Below, in pieces: positions 1 to 13,400 of a stretch of 64,000 nucleotides of DNA. The stretch is from Pegoplata infirma. Taxonomy: Eukaryota > Arthropoda > Insecta > Diptera > Anthomyiidae. The notes below the pieces were generated by a model. The model was given only the letters and a program-made list of their open reading frames with translations. It had not been told where the DNA came from and searched no databases. A program made the translations under genes and the position numbers. Positions within the stretch are counted from its first letter, which is position 1. The number at the start of each line of letters is the position of its first letter. Where the stretch lies: assembly GCA_963921195.1 (NCBI GenBank), contig OY992539.1, forward strand, positions 216,114,314-216,178,313, read 5' to 3'.

Positions 1-740
1 ATGAAAAAATTCATATTTTTTGCTTTCCAATATATTGCCAACAATAAAAAAAAAAGTAAAACCCGATTATTTTTTATATTTTTGAATTAATGTAGTCAAA
101 TAAATTAAAGCGAACAAAATCTGGTGTGTTCAAAATTTGTAATTCGACAGTTAAAGAAAATAACAAAAATTTTAATAAAAACATTGATTGACTCATTTAA
201 ATTTTGTTGACCAATAGATTTAATTGAAAATTTTTTACCAATATTTTTTTGTGTGTATAAATATTTTAAAACATGCAAAAAATATTCATTTAAAATCACA
301 ATATGCTAAAATATGCATTTTCATCAAAATATGCAAAATCGAAAATCAGTATTCTTTATACAATTGATATCTTTTCAATAGCATTATCCGTTTAAAAACC
401 TTTTAAATTGAAAACCGGTATCAATACCAATACCGAATACCGAATTCGTGAATTTAAGGGCTTAAGATGAAAAGCTTTAAACCAAATTTACATAAGAAGT
501 ATTGCTAATAGTCTTTGTTTTCCATGCCATAAAATTTATAAATCATTAACTTTGCTAATTTTTTTTGTTAAAAAAGAAGCTGAAAATCAGCCAATCTTTA
601 ATGACATTTTGCAAGAAAACTGTACCATACATCGAAAAACGGTGTACGCCATTCGATTCAGCATGTCCGAAATATATAGAAATGATGGTCGAACCTCTTG
701 TTTTCGAAAATAGTGGTTAGTTTTGTCACGCAGTGTAATT
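1..740. other. AT-rich intergenic or intronic sequence, nothing coding
   Basis: No exon with plausible splice sites is visible. Around 270-345 the words ATGCAAAA and ATATGCATTTT recur, resembling the subterminal words of the hAT-like element at 15365-16438, but no ends can be placed. If the IRSp53 gene begins upstream, this may be its first intron. Confidence 0.4.
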
Positions 741-741
741 T

Positions 742-1520
742 ATTTAAAACAAGTAAGAACGTTATAGTCGGTCAAGACCGACCATATGATACCCTACACC
801 AGTGTTTTCCGGAAAATGGGTCCCAAGTCCAAACATGGACCGATTGGATCTGCCTTTTGTTAGATCTTTATTTAGTGTAGAAAACACACACAGATCAAAT
901 TTTAGTGGAATTGGTTTATTTTTTTGTCAATAGACCGATTTAACTGAATATCGGTCGACATTTTTTAACGGGGGACTAAGTCCAAAAATGGTCCAAATAT
1001 ATTCCGATTTGGTTAGGTTACTAAAGTGCACGTTTAACACCTAAAAATAAAATTTTTATCAAATATTTCCATTTTTATGAATTTTGATTGAATTGTGTGA
1101 ATATCGGGAGGGTGGTTTGTAAGGGGACTACCAGAGGACTGACTCGATTCCTTTAAAATTTGGAATGGTGATTCGTGCATACAAAATTTGTTTACCTGCT
1201 AAATTTTAAAGCGATATCTGTTTTAATATGGTTATTAGAGTCATTTAAGCTAAATCCAAAGGGGGCGTTTGTATGGGGGCTATGTCTTAACATGGACCGA
1301 TTTTCTCCAATTTCAATAGGCTTCGTAGGTTCAAGTCAATTGATTGAAAATTGCGACCTGTATCGTGCTTAAACCGATAGATGGACAGACGGACGGACGG
1401 ACATCGCTAAATCGACTCAAAAAGTAATTCTGAGTCGATCGGTATAATATTTCGGGTAGTTACAAACATCAGCACAAACTCATTATACCCTGTACCACAG
1501 AGTGGTGTAGGCTATAAATA
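742..1520 (+). mobile_element. DINE-1/Helentron-like repeat, family B
   Basis: It opens with an AACAAGTAAGAACG-type end followed by the self-complementary GGTCAAGACCGACC, and closes with a hairpin (TACCCTGTACCACAGAGTGGTGTAG). Near 1378-1405 it has a GGACGGACGGAC run, the complement of the (GTCY)n microsatellite typical of non-autonomous DINE-1/HINE elements. A second copy in reverse orientation ends at 63241. No coding capacity. The family name is inferred from this architecture. Confidence 0.6.
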
Positions 1521-1539
1521 TAACGTTTGACCTGATCTA

Positions 1540-2110
1540 CCTTAATAAATTCTCGTTTTCAGAATTTTTTTAATTTTGTGGAATTTTGTCAGTTCTTAAG
1601 CCTCTCATAGCAAGATATTTCCAGTTTTACGAGCTTTTTAAGTAATTAATAAGAGTTGTATAAAATAGCGAGACGTATGAATTTTCCTCTTAGAAGTAAT
1701 CGCTATAAAACGACCATAAGCAATAAGTAATTAAAGAAATATTAACTTTGATCAAATCTTCCTTAATACATGATCATTTTCAAAGTTGTCTTTTTGGCGG
1801 AAATTTCGTACGCCACTATGCACAAATGATAGTTTCTTTAACTAATCTCAAACAAATCTCTGAAATGAATTAAAAAATCGTGTACTTAATAATCTATTAA
1901 TGATATTTTAAACCGATTGATAAAATATTAGTTTAATAATGTGTGACGTATGAATTTTCCTCTGAAATAATTTTCTAGAATATGTTGTCAATATGTTCAG
2001 AAATATTAACGTCGAATATTAACGTCGAACCCATAATTCTTATGCTTTATCGCGGAATTTTCTTTTAAGGGGAAATTTCCTACGCCGTTATATTTAAATG
2101 CCAGCTTCTT
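1540..2110. repeat. Degenerate two-copy tandem repeat, period about 273 bp
   Basis: GACGTATGAATTTTCCTC occurs at 1672 and 1945, and a GGAAATTTC-TACGCC block recurs near 1800 and 2075 with the same offset. The copies are strongly diverged. No coding content seen. Confidence 0.5.
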
Positions 2111-2664
2111 GAAATAAATCTAAATTTTGGTTTTAATTTTTTTTTAACAAATTTTTGCGGATCGGGCTATTTGCTATAGCTACCCTCACATGTGAAATTC
2201 TATACCTTTTTTATATTTATTTATTTTTCAATTTGTTTACTTTTTTATCTTCTCAATATTATTATTGTGGAGTTGAAAACTGAAGCATGTATTTTATATC
2301 AAGGCGTGGGAATTATTTAAATAAATTAGTTGTGATTTTGTGATGATTTCAAGGTCATTTTTGTTACAGTTGTCTATTTATTTTTTTATTATTTCAATAG
2401 TTGCGTTTGTAAGTAATTTGTTAATTAAAAAATATAAAAAAAACGTGATGAGTTCATTAAAAAAAATTTATAGAATTTTGCACTTTTTTTAAAATTTTAA
2501 CTGAAAGGGATGTGAAACAGGTTTAATCGTGACTAAATTTAATAATAGGCTTTTCAAATTTAAAAAAAAGATTAAAGTTATTTCATAGTAAATTTAAATG
2601 ATGTCAGATTTTAAATTTATTAATAAAATAACTTTTATAACAAATTTTAAATTCGGAGATTTTT

Positions 2665-3530
2665 ATACCCTCCACTCTAGTGATAGAGGGTATATATAAG
2701 TTTGTCATTCCATTTGTAACACCTCGAAATATTGGTCTAGGACCCCATAAAGCATATATATTCATGATCCTCGATCGATTTTAAGACGATCTAGCGATGT
2801 CCGTCCGTCCGTCCGTCCGTCTGTCCGTCTGTCTGTCCGTCTGTCTGTCTGTTGAAAACACGCTAACTCTTGAAAGACTTTACGGAGGCTCCTGAAGTTT
2901 GGCATATATGTTGGGCATTTACCTGGTCAGGTTGGTATTGCAATCCAGCGATATCGGTCCAGTGGTTCAAAAGTTATGAGCAAAAGACTGAATTTCGGCA
3001 AGGGTTTTTCGTGAATTTATGAGATAAAAAGCACTATAACAATTCTGAGGATATTGAAGCTTGGCATATATATTTCTCGTTCCTCCAGCCTAGTTCGTAT
3101 TAAATTTCACCAAAATCGGTCCAGTGGTTCAAAAGTTATTAGCAAAACCGTGAATTTCAGATTAGCTTCACCTTAAATTCACGTGTTAAACCTGTTTTAA
3201 AAACATTGGTAAGTCACAAAAATATTTTTTAACGTATTTTTGTCACTCAAAAATATTTTTATACCAAAACAAAAATACACTCAAAAAAATTTTACACTCA
3301 AAAAAATTTTAGACTCAAAAAAAATTTTACACTCAAAAAAAAAATTAGTAAATTATTTTTTTTTTTTTTCAAAAATTACTAAAAAAAATGTTATTTACAC
3401 AAAATAAAATATTTCTAATCAAAACTGTTATTTTTTTCACGTTAGAAAATTTATTATCACTTAAAATGGGCATTGTGGAGGGTATTCATAGATTCAGCCA
3501 AGTCGAATTTAACTTTTCTACTGGTTTCTT
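2665..3530 (+). mobile_element. DINE-1/Helentron-like repeat, family A (longest copy)
   Basis: The 5' end is a hairpin, ATACCCTCCACTCTAGTGATAGAGGGTAT, here given by its arms at 2665-2673 and 2685-2693. Then come a conserved CATTCCATTTGTAACACCTCGAAAT block, a (GTCC/GTCT)n microsatellite at 2797-2851, a block with AAAATCGGTCCAGTGGTTC, and a 3' end with GTGGAGGGTATTCA followed by CAAGTCGAATTTAAC. The same order is seen in copies at about 35069, 59331 and, reversed, 48565. No protein is encoded. Confidence 0.65.
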
Positions 3531-4590
3531 TTTAGGTACATTATTTAAGTACTTGATTTATTACTTTTTTTGTTTTAACCGTACTTTTTGATTTTTCTTT
3601 TAAAAAAATGTTATCTAATTTGATAAGCCTTTTATAAAAAGGTACATTAAAAAAAAGGTACTTTTACGTTTTTGTATATTTTTTCAGAAGTTGGTACTTT
3701 ATATACTAATTGTACTTTATTTTAAAAATTAAAAAAGTGTATTTAGTACACTTTTAAGAAAGATTTGAAGTATTAATTAGTTTATATTAATTACTATTAA
3801 TTTTTTCTCAAATATTGCATAAGTGTATTTAAAATTTATAACAGTTATTTATTTGAATTTATAACAATTAGAATCTCTTATGTGTTAATAAGTTATAATT
3901 GCAAAAAAAGCTTATTCATTATTAAGTAATTTCTTAATTACTTACTTATCTAATTAATTATTCTAATTATTTTTTACAATTTTTTTTTTGTACGTAGAAT
4001 TTAAAAATTTGTATAATTTTTAAATATTTTTTAAATTGTTGAACACACAAAGACTTGTTAAATGATGGTTTATGACGGTGGTTTTATTCTTAACATGCAA
4101 CATTTTTGAAATAAGAAAATAACATACAATTTACAATAATTTCCGTTACAAATGTTGAATTCACATGTTGTTAACATTACAATAAAAATAGATTTCTGAA
4201 AGTGTGTTAACATACATAGTTTTTTGTGAGATTAAAAAGAAAATCGCGTGTCACTTAAAAAAAAAAATACAATATAAACAAAAACATATATTTTTTAACG
4301 AAATTTGGGACTTAAAATGTTCAACATATACCGGAACAAATACATATTAAACTAAATGGAAATATGTGGCCTTACCAAGAAACACAAGATTTTATATAAA
4401 AATAGGAGAGCAAATAGGCAAATACTCAGGCAAACCTAAAAAGAAAACTATTTCAATAAATTTTCTATTCTTTAACAACATTTAAAAAAAATAATAATTT
4501 GATGTATATTTTTTTTTAAAAAACTGTTTAATAAATTTTTTAATTGATTTCAATTAAAAAAAATGTATCAATATTCAATAAAAAAAAAAA
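3531..4590. other. AT-rich spacer, no gene seen
   Basis: Mostly A/T runs. Between 3535 and 3675 there are isolated AGGTACATT and AAGGTACTTTTA words that resemble the 17-bp minisatellite unit near 50-56 kb, but no tandem array. Confidence 0.35.
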
Positions 4591-4593
4591 AAC

Positions 4594-5171
4594 TAATCAG
4601 TGTTTTTAAACCCACTTATTAAGACTTATTGCAGTATTGATTAATCATTTTTATAGACTAACAACAATAACAACAAAACTTTTAATCAAATTTTTTACAA
4701 CAACTTCTCTTATTAAGACTAAATATAATAACGATTGTTATTTTTATTGAATCAAACAAAAAAATAATTGAATATGATTTTTTATTTGACAAAAACGTCA
4801 ATCAAATTTTTTTATAACAACTAATTTTAATAAAACTGGTTAAAATTGTAATTAATATTTTAGTTGAATCAATTAAAAAATGTAATCAGTGTTTTTAAAA
4901 CCGCTATTTAAGACTTATTGCAGTATTGCTTAATATTTTTATTGACAAATAACAATAACAACAACACTTTTAATCAAATTTTTTACAACAACTTCTTTAT
5001 TTGAGACTATAATAACGATTATTATTTTTATTAAACCAAATAAATAAATAATTGAATATAATTTTTTATTTGACAAAAACGTCAATCAATTTTTTGTATA
5101 ACAACTAATTTTAATAAAACTGATTAAAAGTTTTGATTAATATTTTAATTGTATCAATTAAATAATTTTAG
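4594..5171. repeat. Tandem duplication, two units of about 289 bp
   Basis: TAATCAGTGTTTTTAAA begins unit 1 at 4594 and unit 2 at 4883. Both continue through a shared GACTTATTGCAGTATTG, an AACAATAACAACAAC block, a TTTGACAAAAACGTCAATCAA block and an ACAACTAATTTTAATAAAACTG block. Identity looks high with a few indels. Non-coding. Confidence 0.8.
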
Positions 5172-5559
5172 GGAGATGATTTTAAATTCTATAACAATTT
5201 TAATAACATTTTTTTATAGTGTGTTGAAATTTTCTACTACCAAAAACGTTTTTTTTTTCTCTTGGTAAGCCTGTTTATGCTTTTGTTGTAAACATGTGTA
5301 TGTAGTTACTGACCATAGACACTGATGGAATATATGAAAAAAAAAAAACATTAAAGAAACCTTATAAAAATATTTTTGTGAAGAAGGAATCTCTTTTTTT
5401 ATATACCCGTACATAAAAATTAAGGTGTGTTGGGAATTAGAAAACTATAAAGAACCAGAACACAACAGCAAAAATATGTTAAATCAACAAGCTGACAGGC
5501 AAACAGATAGATAGACAGACGAAATGGATAGACAAAACATAGCAATGTGGTTAAAATAT

Positions 5560-8500
5560 AAAACAATGGGCCGGGAATTTTTTGATAAATTTTGGTAACA
5601 GAAAAACATGATAAAGTAGTTTTTATAACAATGTAGCTCTCAAGCCCTCTGTATAACAGTTAAAACTAGTTTAGTAGACAAATAAATGTTTATGTATAAC
5701 CGTTTTATTGAAATGATAATAGCTTATCTCGAACAAAAAAGTACTTACTTTAATAACTTAAGTCCTAAATAATTTGGATTATATTTGTATAACACTTTTA
5801 ATGACTTATTACAATTTTGCTATTCCTGTATAACAGTCAGAAAAACATTACAATAACGTAGTTTTTATGACAATGTAATGTAGCTTAAAAGTTCGGTGTA
5901 TAACAGTTGATACTAATGCGGTAATCGATTTAATGCTTTTGTATAACAGTTTCAATAAAATGATAGTCGCATTTCCCGAACAAAAAAAATACTTAATTTA
6001 ATAACTCAAGACATAAATAATTTGTATACCAGATTAAATGACAAACCATCTGAAAAGGAGTTTTAAGAACATTATTAAAGCCATACGTATAAGAGTTTTA
6101 AAAGGTTTGTAATATAAAACATATAATTTGTACAACAGCTTTAATGACAATTTTGTTACTCACAAATCATCTGTATAATAGTTTTAATAACATTTTTTTT
6201 CGGTAATCCTGAACGTATAAGAGTTTTAAATATTTTGTAATATAAAACATGTATAATTTGTTTATCAGCTTTAATGACAATCTAGGAACACAGAAATCAT
6301 CTGCATATAAAACAGCTTTGAAGACAATGTTAAAATAAACAAATTTTTTTATCGCTAATCCTGACCGTATACCAAATTTAAATATTTATTTATTGAATTT
6401 TTAACATACAATTACAAATTATATACTAAATTACCCTAACCGAGACTGGTGACAATAACCATTGTCTCGTTGTAGCGAAACAGACCAAGACCTCTGGTGG
6501 GAATCGAACCCACGACCCCCCAGACTCATAGACTAGCACGCTACCAACTAGCCTACTGGGGTGCCTTAAATTTAAATATTTTTTAATATAAAACCTGTTT
6601 GATTTGTATAACAGATTTAGTGAGAGTTAAGTAGCTTACAAATCATATGTGTGTATAAGAGTTTTTTTAATAACATTATTATCGTTACTCCTGGCCGTAT
6701 AAGAGTATTAAATATTTTATAATATAAAACCAATGTAATTTCTACTACAGCTTTTATGAAAATGTAGTAACCCAAAAAAGAGTTTTAATATTATTATTAT
6801 TATTATTGTTTATCCAGACTGTAAAATACTTTTCAGTATTTGATAATATAAAACCAGTATAAATTGTTTTGCAGCTTTAATGACAATGCTATATAACAGT
6901 TTCAACCGTTAACAGTTCTGTATGCAATGTAATGTAGCTTCAAGCTTTCTGTTTCCAGTAGAAACTAATTTTTTAATCAACTAATTTCTTACAACAGTTT
7001 AAATGAAATAATCGCTTATCCTAAACTAAAAAGTACTTAATTTAAAAAAATAATTTGTATAACTTCCTAAATAACAATTTAAATAACTCAAAAATTATCT
7101 TTGTAAGAGTTTTAATAACATCACTATCGTTAAACTTGGTCGTATAAGAGTTTTAAATATTTTGTAGTATAAAACCTATGTGTTTTGTATAACAGCTTTA
7201 ATGACAATTGTTAACTCACAAATCATCTGTTTATGAGTTTTAATTTCTTTAATCATGACCGTATAAGAGTTATACATTTTAATTATATAAATATAATTTG
7301 CATTTAAGCTTAAATGACAATGAAGTAACACACAAATAATCTTTATACGAGTTTTTATAAAATTATTATCTTTAATCCTGATAGTATAAGAGTTTAAAAA
7401 ACCCTATTTACTTTGTATAACAGTTTAAATGTTGTAACATGCGAATCATATGTTTAAAAATGTAAATAACATTATCAGTAATCCTGTCATTAAATATCGG
7501 TAATTCTGACCGTATAAGAGTTATAAAAACCTGTATAATTTTTATAACGGCCTTAAAGACAATATAGTAACTCACTATTCATATGTATAACAGTTTTAAT
7601 AACATTATTATTGGTAATCCTGGCAGTATAAGAGTTTAAAAAAATGTGTATACCAGTTTAATTATAATTGCCTTTTCTATTATATAAAATCTTAAACTAA
7701 TTATCTCCTAGTATCTAACCCATTGTGCAACATCATTATGATTATCATTTCATTTTGTACAGTAAAGACCAACAAACATGTTATTTGAAAGGTTTCCTTT
7801 GTAAGCCACAAACCATGACTATGGTCATCAGTAAGAAAAAAGAACCTAATTTTTAAAACAATTGGCTACTCATTTTAAATTAGTTTTTACTGCAATTTTT
7901 TTTTTCTTTTACTTTTTATTATTAAGTATTTTTTTTTTTTCATTTTTGTCCGTTTCCTTAAATGGTTTTAAGTAGTAACTATTAAATGCAGTATGCATGT
8001 GTTTATATATCATTTTTAGCCATAACTGGTATAACAAAAAATGTAGGCTAATGTTTTTGTGTGTTGTTTCTTTGCTTCGTTCTATGCTTGGTTGCATTAG
8101 GGAAACCCTATCTCTCGGTTTTTGTTTTTCTTGCAAAGTTTACCAAACTCTTATGGTATGGTTTGACACATAAAGTAAGCTGGTAAAAAAAATATACAAA
8201 CAAAAAAGAGTTTCAAGTGTTTTATTTTATTTAGCTAAACAAAGTGTACAATATACTGGTATTATACAATGAAATCTATTAAAAATGGACAATAATATAA
8301 TATGTTGCCATTAAGATTTAGTAACAGTAACATACCATGAACGGTATCTTAACAAATGTCCACCTGCTAACGCTGTCCACCTATTAGATACATTACTGTC
8401 TTAGTTTTTCTTTACATACATTATGTTAAAGAATGCGTTTTGTAGCTTAAAATTGTATATTTTTTTTGCATTTTTTTAAGAATGTTTTTTAATTTTATTA

Positions 8501-10210
8501 AATTCTTGCGGTTTTCTAACAAAGTAGGTGTGTTTTGTTAGATTTTGTGTCACAGCAGGTTTGTTGTTTAAGTCTTTTGTTTTTCGGTGTATGATTTTAT
8601 GCGGACTAGTGAAAAAACGTTTATAATTTTGTAGAACAAATGTTAAGGTCGAATTCTTTAAAAGAATAAGCTAAAGGAATTTTTTGCAAATATTTTTTCT
8701 AACTAAGATATAGTAAGATATAATAGAAAGAGATATGATCGTATAACAACGATATATAACAGTTTTATTTGACAATATAATAGCATTCAAGTCTAACACA
8801 TATCAAATTCTCTAAATAACAGTTAAAATTAGTTCTTGTGACATTAATACTGTTAACCCTAACTGTATAAGAGTTTCAAAGTTTTTAAAATAAAATAAGA
8901 AATTAAAATTTCTTATAAAAAATTTTATAACAATAATAATAATAATAATAATGTGAATGTTAAAATTTAAACAAGTATCTATGTATAACAGTTTAAATCA
9001 CATAAAAGTTTTAAATAGTTTCTCAGAAATTGTGTTTGGCACTAATTTATATAACTAAGTTCTGTTACATGCATTAAATCGTGTGTATAACAGTTTCCAA
9101 GCAACACAATATTCTTTTACAGCAGTAAGTTTTATTTTTTTAGACAACTGTAGAACTTCTCAATACAATATAGCTTACTACTCCTCTGTATAACAGTTCA
9201 AACTAAATTAAATTATACACAAACCTCTGTGTATAACAGTTTGTATCTCTTATTATCGTTTCTAAAAAAATATGTAAGGTCTAATTTGTATAACAGTTAT
9301 ATAATATGCAATAAATCATATGTATAACAGTTAAACAAAATAGTTTTTTATCAGGTTTATCATTGAATCAATTTTTTTTTCGACAACATGAGAAATTTAT
9401 ATGTTTTATTTAAAATTTCATAAAAATGTAATATATTCACTACTCCTCTGAACAAAAGTTCAATGAAATTGTATAACAGTAAACAAGTTAACAAAATTTG
9501 AATTATATCAGGTTAAATTATATCACACCACATTTCTTTCGACAACATAAAAACTTTGTAATTTGCTTAAACATTAAAAAAAAAGCTTACCACTGCTCTG
9601 TATAACAGTTCAAACTTGTTTAAAATGTCAACAACCGTCTGTGTATAACAGATTTTATTACTTTATTAGAGTTTAACCAGATAAATAATTTCTCAGAAAT
9701 TATATTTAGCTTAATTTGTATAACAGTTTTAAAAAAATTATATGTTTAACAGTTTACAAATCCGCACAATATTTTTTTATCAGGTTTAATGACAATACTA
9801 AGTTTAGGACAACAAGAGAACTTTATAATTTGAATACAAAAATGAATAACAGTATGAAATAGCTAATTACTCTTCTATATAAGAGTTCAAACTAGTTAAA
9901 AAGTTAAACACACATCGATGTTTAAATGATTTATTTAGCGATTTTCCTGACCGTATTATGTTTTAGATATTTTCTTAGTAATTATGAAAGGCATTGTTTA
10001 TATAACAGTTATAATAAATATGATAAATCATTTGTATAACAGTTTGCAAGTCACCCTAATATTTTTGTGTTTTAACAAATTTAATGAAAATATAAAATCG
10101 TTGTATAACAGTTTTAAATTCATTAAACAAATATTTTTTATAATTTATATAACAGTTAATCTGTGCTTTATACTTTTAACAACACTACTAACGTGACCGT
10201 ATAACAGAAT
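5560..10210. repeat. Dispersed GTATAACAGTTT word field, part 1
   Basis: Dozens of copies of TATAACAGTTT, with variants GTATAAGAGTTTTAAATAT and CTTTAATGACAATG, occur mainly in this orientation at irregular spacing. Between about 6.0 and 7.7 kb they form a decayed tandem repeat: CGTATAAGAG recurs about every 115-150 bp, with AATATAAAACCTGT, ATTTGTATAACAGCTTTAATGAC and AATAACATTATTATCGGTAATCCTG in a fixed order. No coding exon is seen. The same words resume in the IRSp53 intron at 11020-13955. Confidence 0.75.
6388..6567 (-). mobile_element. tRNA-derived SINE with perfect 14-bp target duplications
   Basis: On the minus strand the element starts with a tRNA-like head: A-box-like TAGGCTAGTTGG and an exact B box GGTTCGATTCC inside a T-arm GTGGG/CCCAC. 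A non-tRNA body follows, then an AT-rich tail. AAATTTAAATATTT flanks it at 6374-6387 and 6568-6581. It interrupts one unit of the surrounding GTATAAGAG repeat. The acceptor arms do not pair, so this is not a working tRNA gene. Confidence 0.85.
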
Positions 10211-10450
10211 TTTTAAAGGATTTTTTAAAACATGAAAATATTTTTAAAATTGGGTTTATTATTTTAAAAACTCAATTTTAAAGAAAATTCAATATTTTAA
10301 TTAAAAAAATAGTATTTATTTATTTTGAAATTCAATATAATTCCAAATAAAATATTTCTCTAATAAATATATTAGTATTTGATTAAGTAATTATTACATA
10401 TTCCCAATTACTAATAAATATTATTTTTCATTTTTTTTTTTCATTTGTAG

Positions 10451-13400
10451 AACATCTTGGAGAAATTTAATCCCGGCGCACGTCAATTAATTTCTGCTGG
10501 CAAGGGTTATCTAAAGTCATTACATGGTAAGATCATTGATTTGGAAAATCATTGTAATAGTTATTTTTATAAATAAAATATGATATGTTGTTTACAACAA
10601 AAGCAGCAGCAGCAAAAATTTTTAACTATAATTAAAAATATTTAATAACATTTAAATATAAATTTACATTTTAAAAATCTTTATTACGCAGGTGCTGCAT
10701 CATCAGCTCGTTTATTCAATGAAGCATTAGCTAAAATTGCCATGAATGCTCAACACAGTGGAACCGGTGATATAGGTAAGAAGATAATAAACTATGGGAG
10801 GTTTATTTTTAAGTATTACAATATTGTACATGAAAAAGAATTTGAAGGAAACTTGTATTTTTTCAAGATAAATTTTTCTTATTAAGATTTGATGATCAAT
10901 GTATTAATAAGTTTTTTTTAAATAAATTTCTATTATTTTTTTTTTATTTATTTTAAGGAGCGGCTTTGCTAAATGTTGTTAGTGTTTATAAAGAAATCCA
11001 AGAACAACAAATGAATATTGTAAGTATTTAACAAGTTTTAACTAGTTAGGTAATTAATATATATTGGTATAACAGTTAATTTGATATTGTTATTATTTAT
11101 TTTGGGCGTATAAGAGTTTTGAAAATTTAATTACAAAAAAACAAAATATTGTATAATTTGTATAACATTTTAAGTGAAAACAATATAGTTAACAAACTGT
11201 TATACGGATGCAAATCACTTATAACATATACTGTATAACGGTTTAAAAGTTATATAACCGTATAACAGTTTAGAATGTATTTTACCAAAAAAACGTACCT
11301 AATTTTCAAATTAGTTTGGGTTACAAAATTATTATTTTCGCTGTACAACAGTTTCAACTTATTAAAAAGTACAAGAAGAAGTCAAAGGGACATTTTAAGC
11401 GTTTATTTTGGGCGTATTAAAGTTTTAAACATTTTTAGATATATAAACGTTAATACCATTAAGCATGTTATACGCTTATAAAAGTAACATTTTCTTTGTA
11501 TAACAGTTTCAACTAATTAAGAAGTAAAACAAGTTGACATTATAAGCATTTATCGTGGGCATATAAGAGTTTTGAACTGTCTTAGATAAATGTATAATGA
11601 ATTTAAAACTGTTATACGTTGAAAGTAAACGTTAATTAATTTATTTTAACAACTGTTTTTTAAATATATTTTATTAATGTACAATATTAATTATATAACT
11701 GTTTAAAATAATCATTATTATTCACTGTAAAACTATTTTATATTGCAATTATTTAACGTTTATAAATTTAAAAGGCTATTTTTGTATAACAGTTTAATTT
11801 TTTTTCGCGCACAATTTAATACGGTTTTTAGAACAGTTTGTTTAAAAATGCCAATAATTTCGCGTTTAAGAAATTTGTATGCTGAAATATATTTTGTATA
11901 ACAGTTGTATTTACTGTATAACAGTTTAAAATATGCAATTTTTATCCACTGTAGAATTATTTTATAGTAGAATCATTTCGGGGCTTAGCGATTTTTAAGT
12001 TTGAAACTTTTATTTTATGTATAACAGTTTGAAATAGATATACACTTTTACAGTTTTATTCGTAATAATTAAATGGTTAAACAATTTAAAACAAAATTAT
12101 AAAATATATACCAGTTTTTTTAGAAATCGAATAATTTCACGGCTAAACTATTTTTAATGTTAAATGTATGTCGTATAACAGTTTTATTAATTGTATAACA
12201 GTTTCAAATGATATTTTTACTATCAGTACGACATTTTTTTTATGTTTTGCCATATTGTTGTGAAACTATTAAAAAATTTTGTATAACAGTTTAAAATATA
12301 AAAACGGTACAAAAGTTTTATTCAATAATTGCAATAATTACACAGCTTAAAAAAAACGTTCAGTTAAAATATTTTAGTATAACAGTTTTATTAACTGTAT
12401 AACAATTTAAAATTGGTTTTTTTTATCCAACGCAAAACTCATTTCATTTAGTTTATAACAGTTTCAAAAAGACATTTCTATACACAGTTCGACAGTTTTA
12501 TTTATATGATCATAATATTATTTTCAAGTTTAAACATTTCAATTAATGTATAATAGTTTCAAAAAGACATTTCTATCCAAAGTTTGACAGTTTTATTCAT
12601 AATGGACATTTTAAAATTTTTTTTAATATGTAGTTTAGAATTCCGTATTTTTTATCCACAATGGAAAAGATTTAATAATTTCTATTATAATTCGGTTTAA
12701 AATTTTTTTAAAATTTATATGTTTCTGTATAACAGTTTTATTTACTGTATACCAACTTAAAATATACCGTTTTAAAATAAAGAACTGTTAAATGGGGGGA
12801 TTATCTCGCGACGCAATAATTTTAAAGTAAAAACATTTTATTTAATGTATAACAGATTCAAATAGATATTTACATACACAGTAGAACAGTTTTATTCATA
12901 ATGCCATATGAAAAATTAATAAAAAAACAGTTTAAAATAACTATTTTTATCAATAGTAAGTATTAAGAGTTCTCAACTCAAAAGATTTTTTGTATTAGTT
13001 TTTTTTTTATTTTATAACAGTTGTTTCTTTTTTGTAAAACTATTTCATGTTGCAGTAATTACGCATATAATTATTATAATTCTAACGGTATATTGTTTAC
13101 GCACAATATAACAGTTTCATTTAACGTATAACAGCTAAAAAAAAATTATCAATTTATCCATAGTGCGACACTTTTTTTCAAATTGACATAATTTCAAGAT
13201 TAACAATTTTTTTGTTTAATTTTTTTGTATAACAGTTTTATATTATTGTGTTTTGACTTTAAAAACAAATAAATTGTATAACAGTTTAAAAAAAATATTT
13301 TTATACACAATAGAACAGTTTTATTCAAAATTTGCAATAAATACGCGGTTTAACAAATCTAGTTCAAATATTTTTTTGTATAACAGTTGTTTTTACTGTA

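Noticed and set aside
6488..6562. Functional tRNA gene, minus strand
   Set aside because: The B box and T-arm are good, but the acceptor stem does not pair, and it forms the head of a 180-bp element with target duplications.
9984..11481. Frames containing repeated LYNSF / YITV peptides
   Set aside because: These are translations of the GTATAACAGTTT word field.
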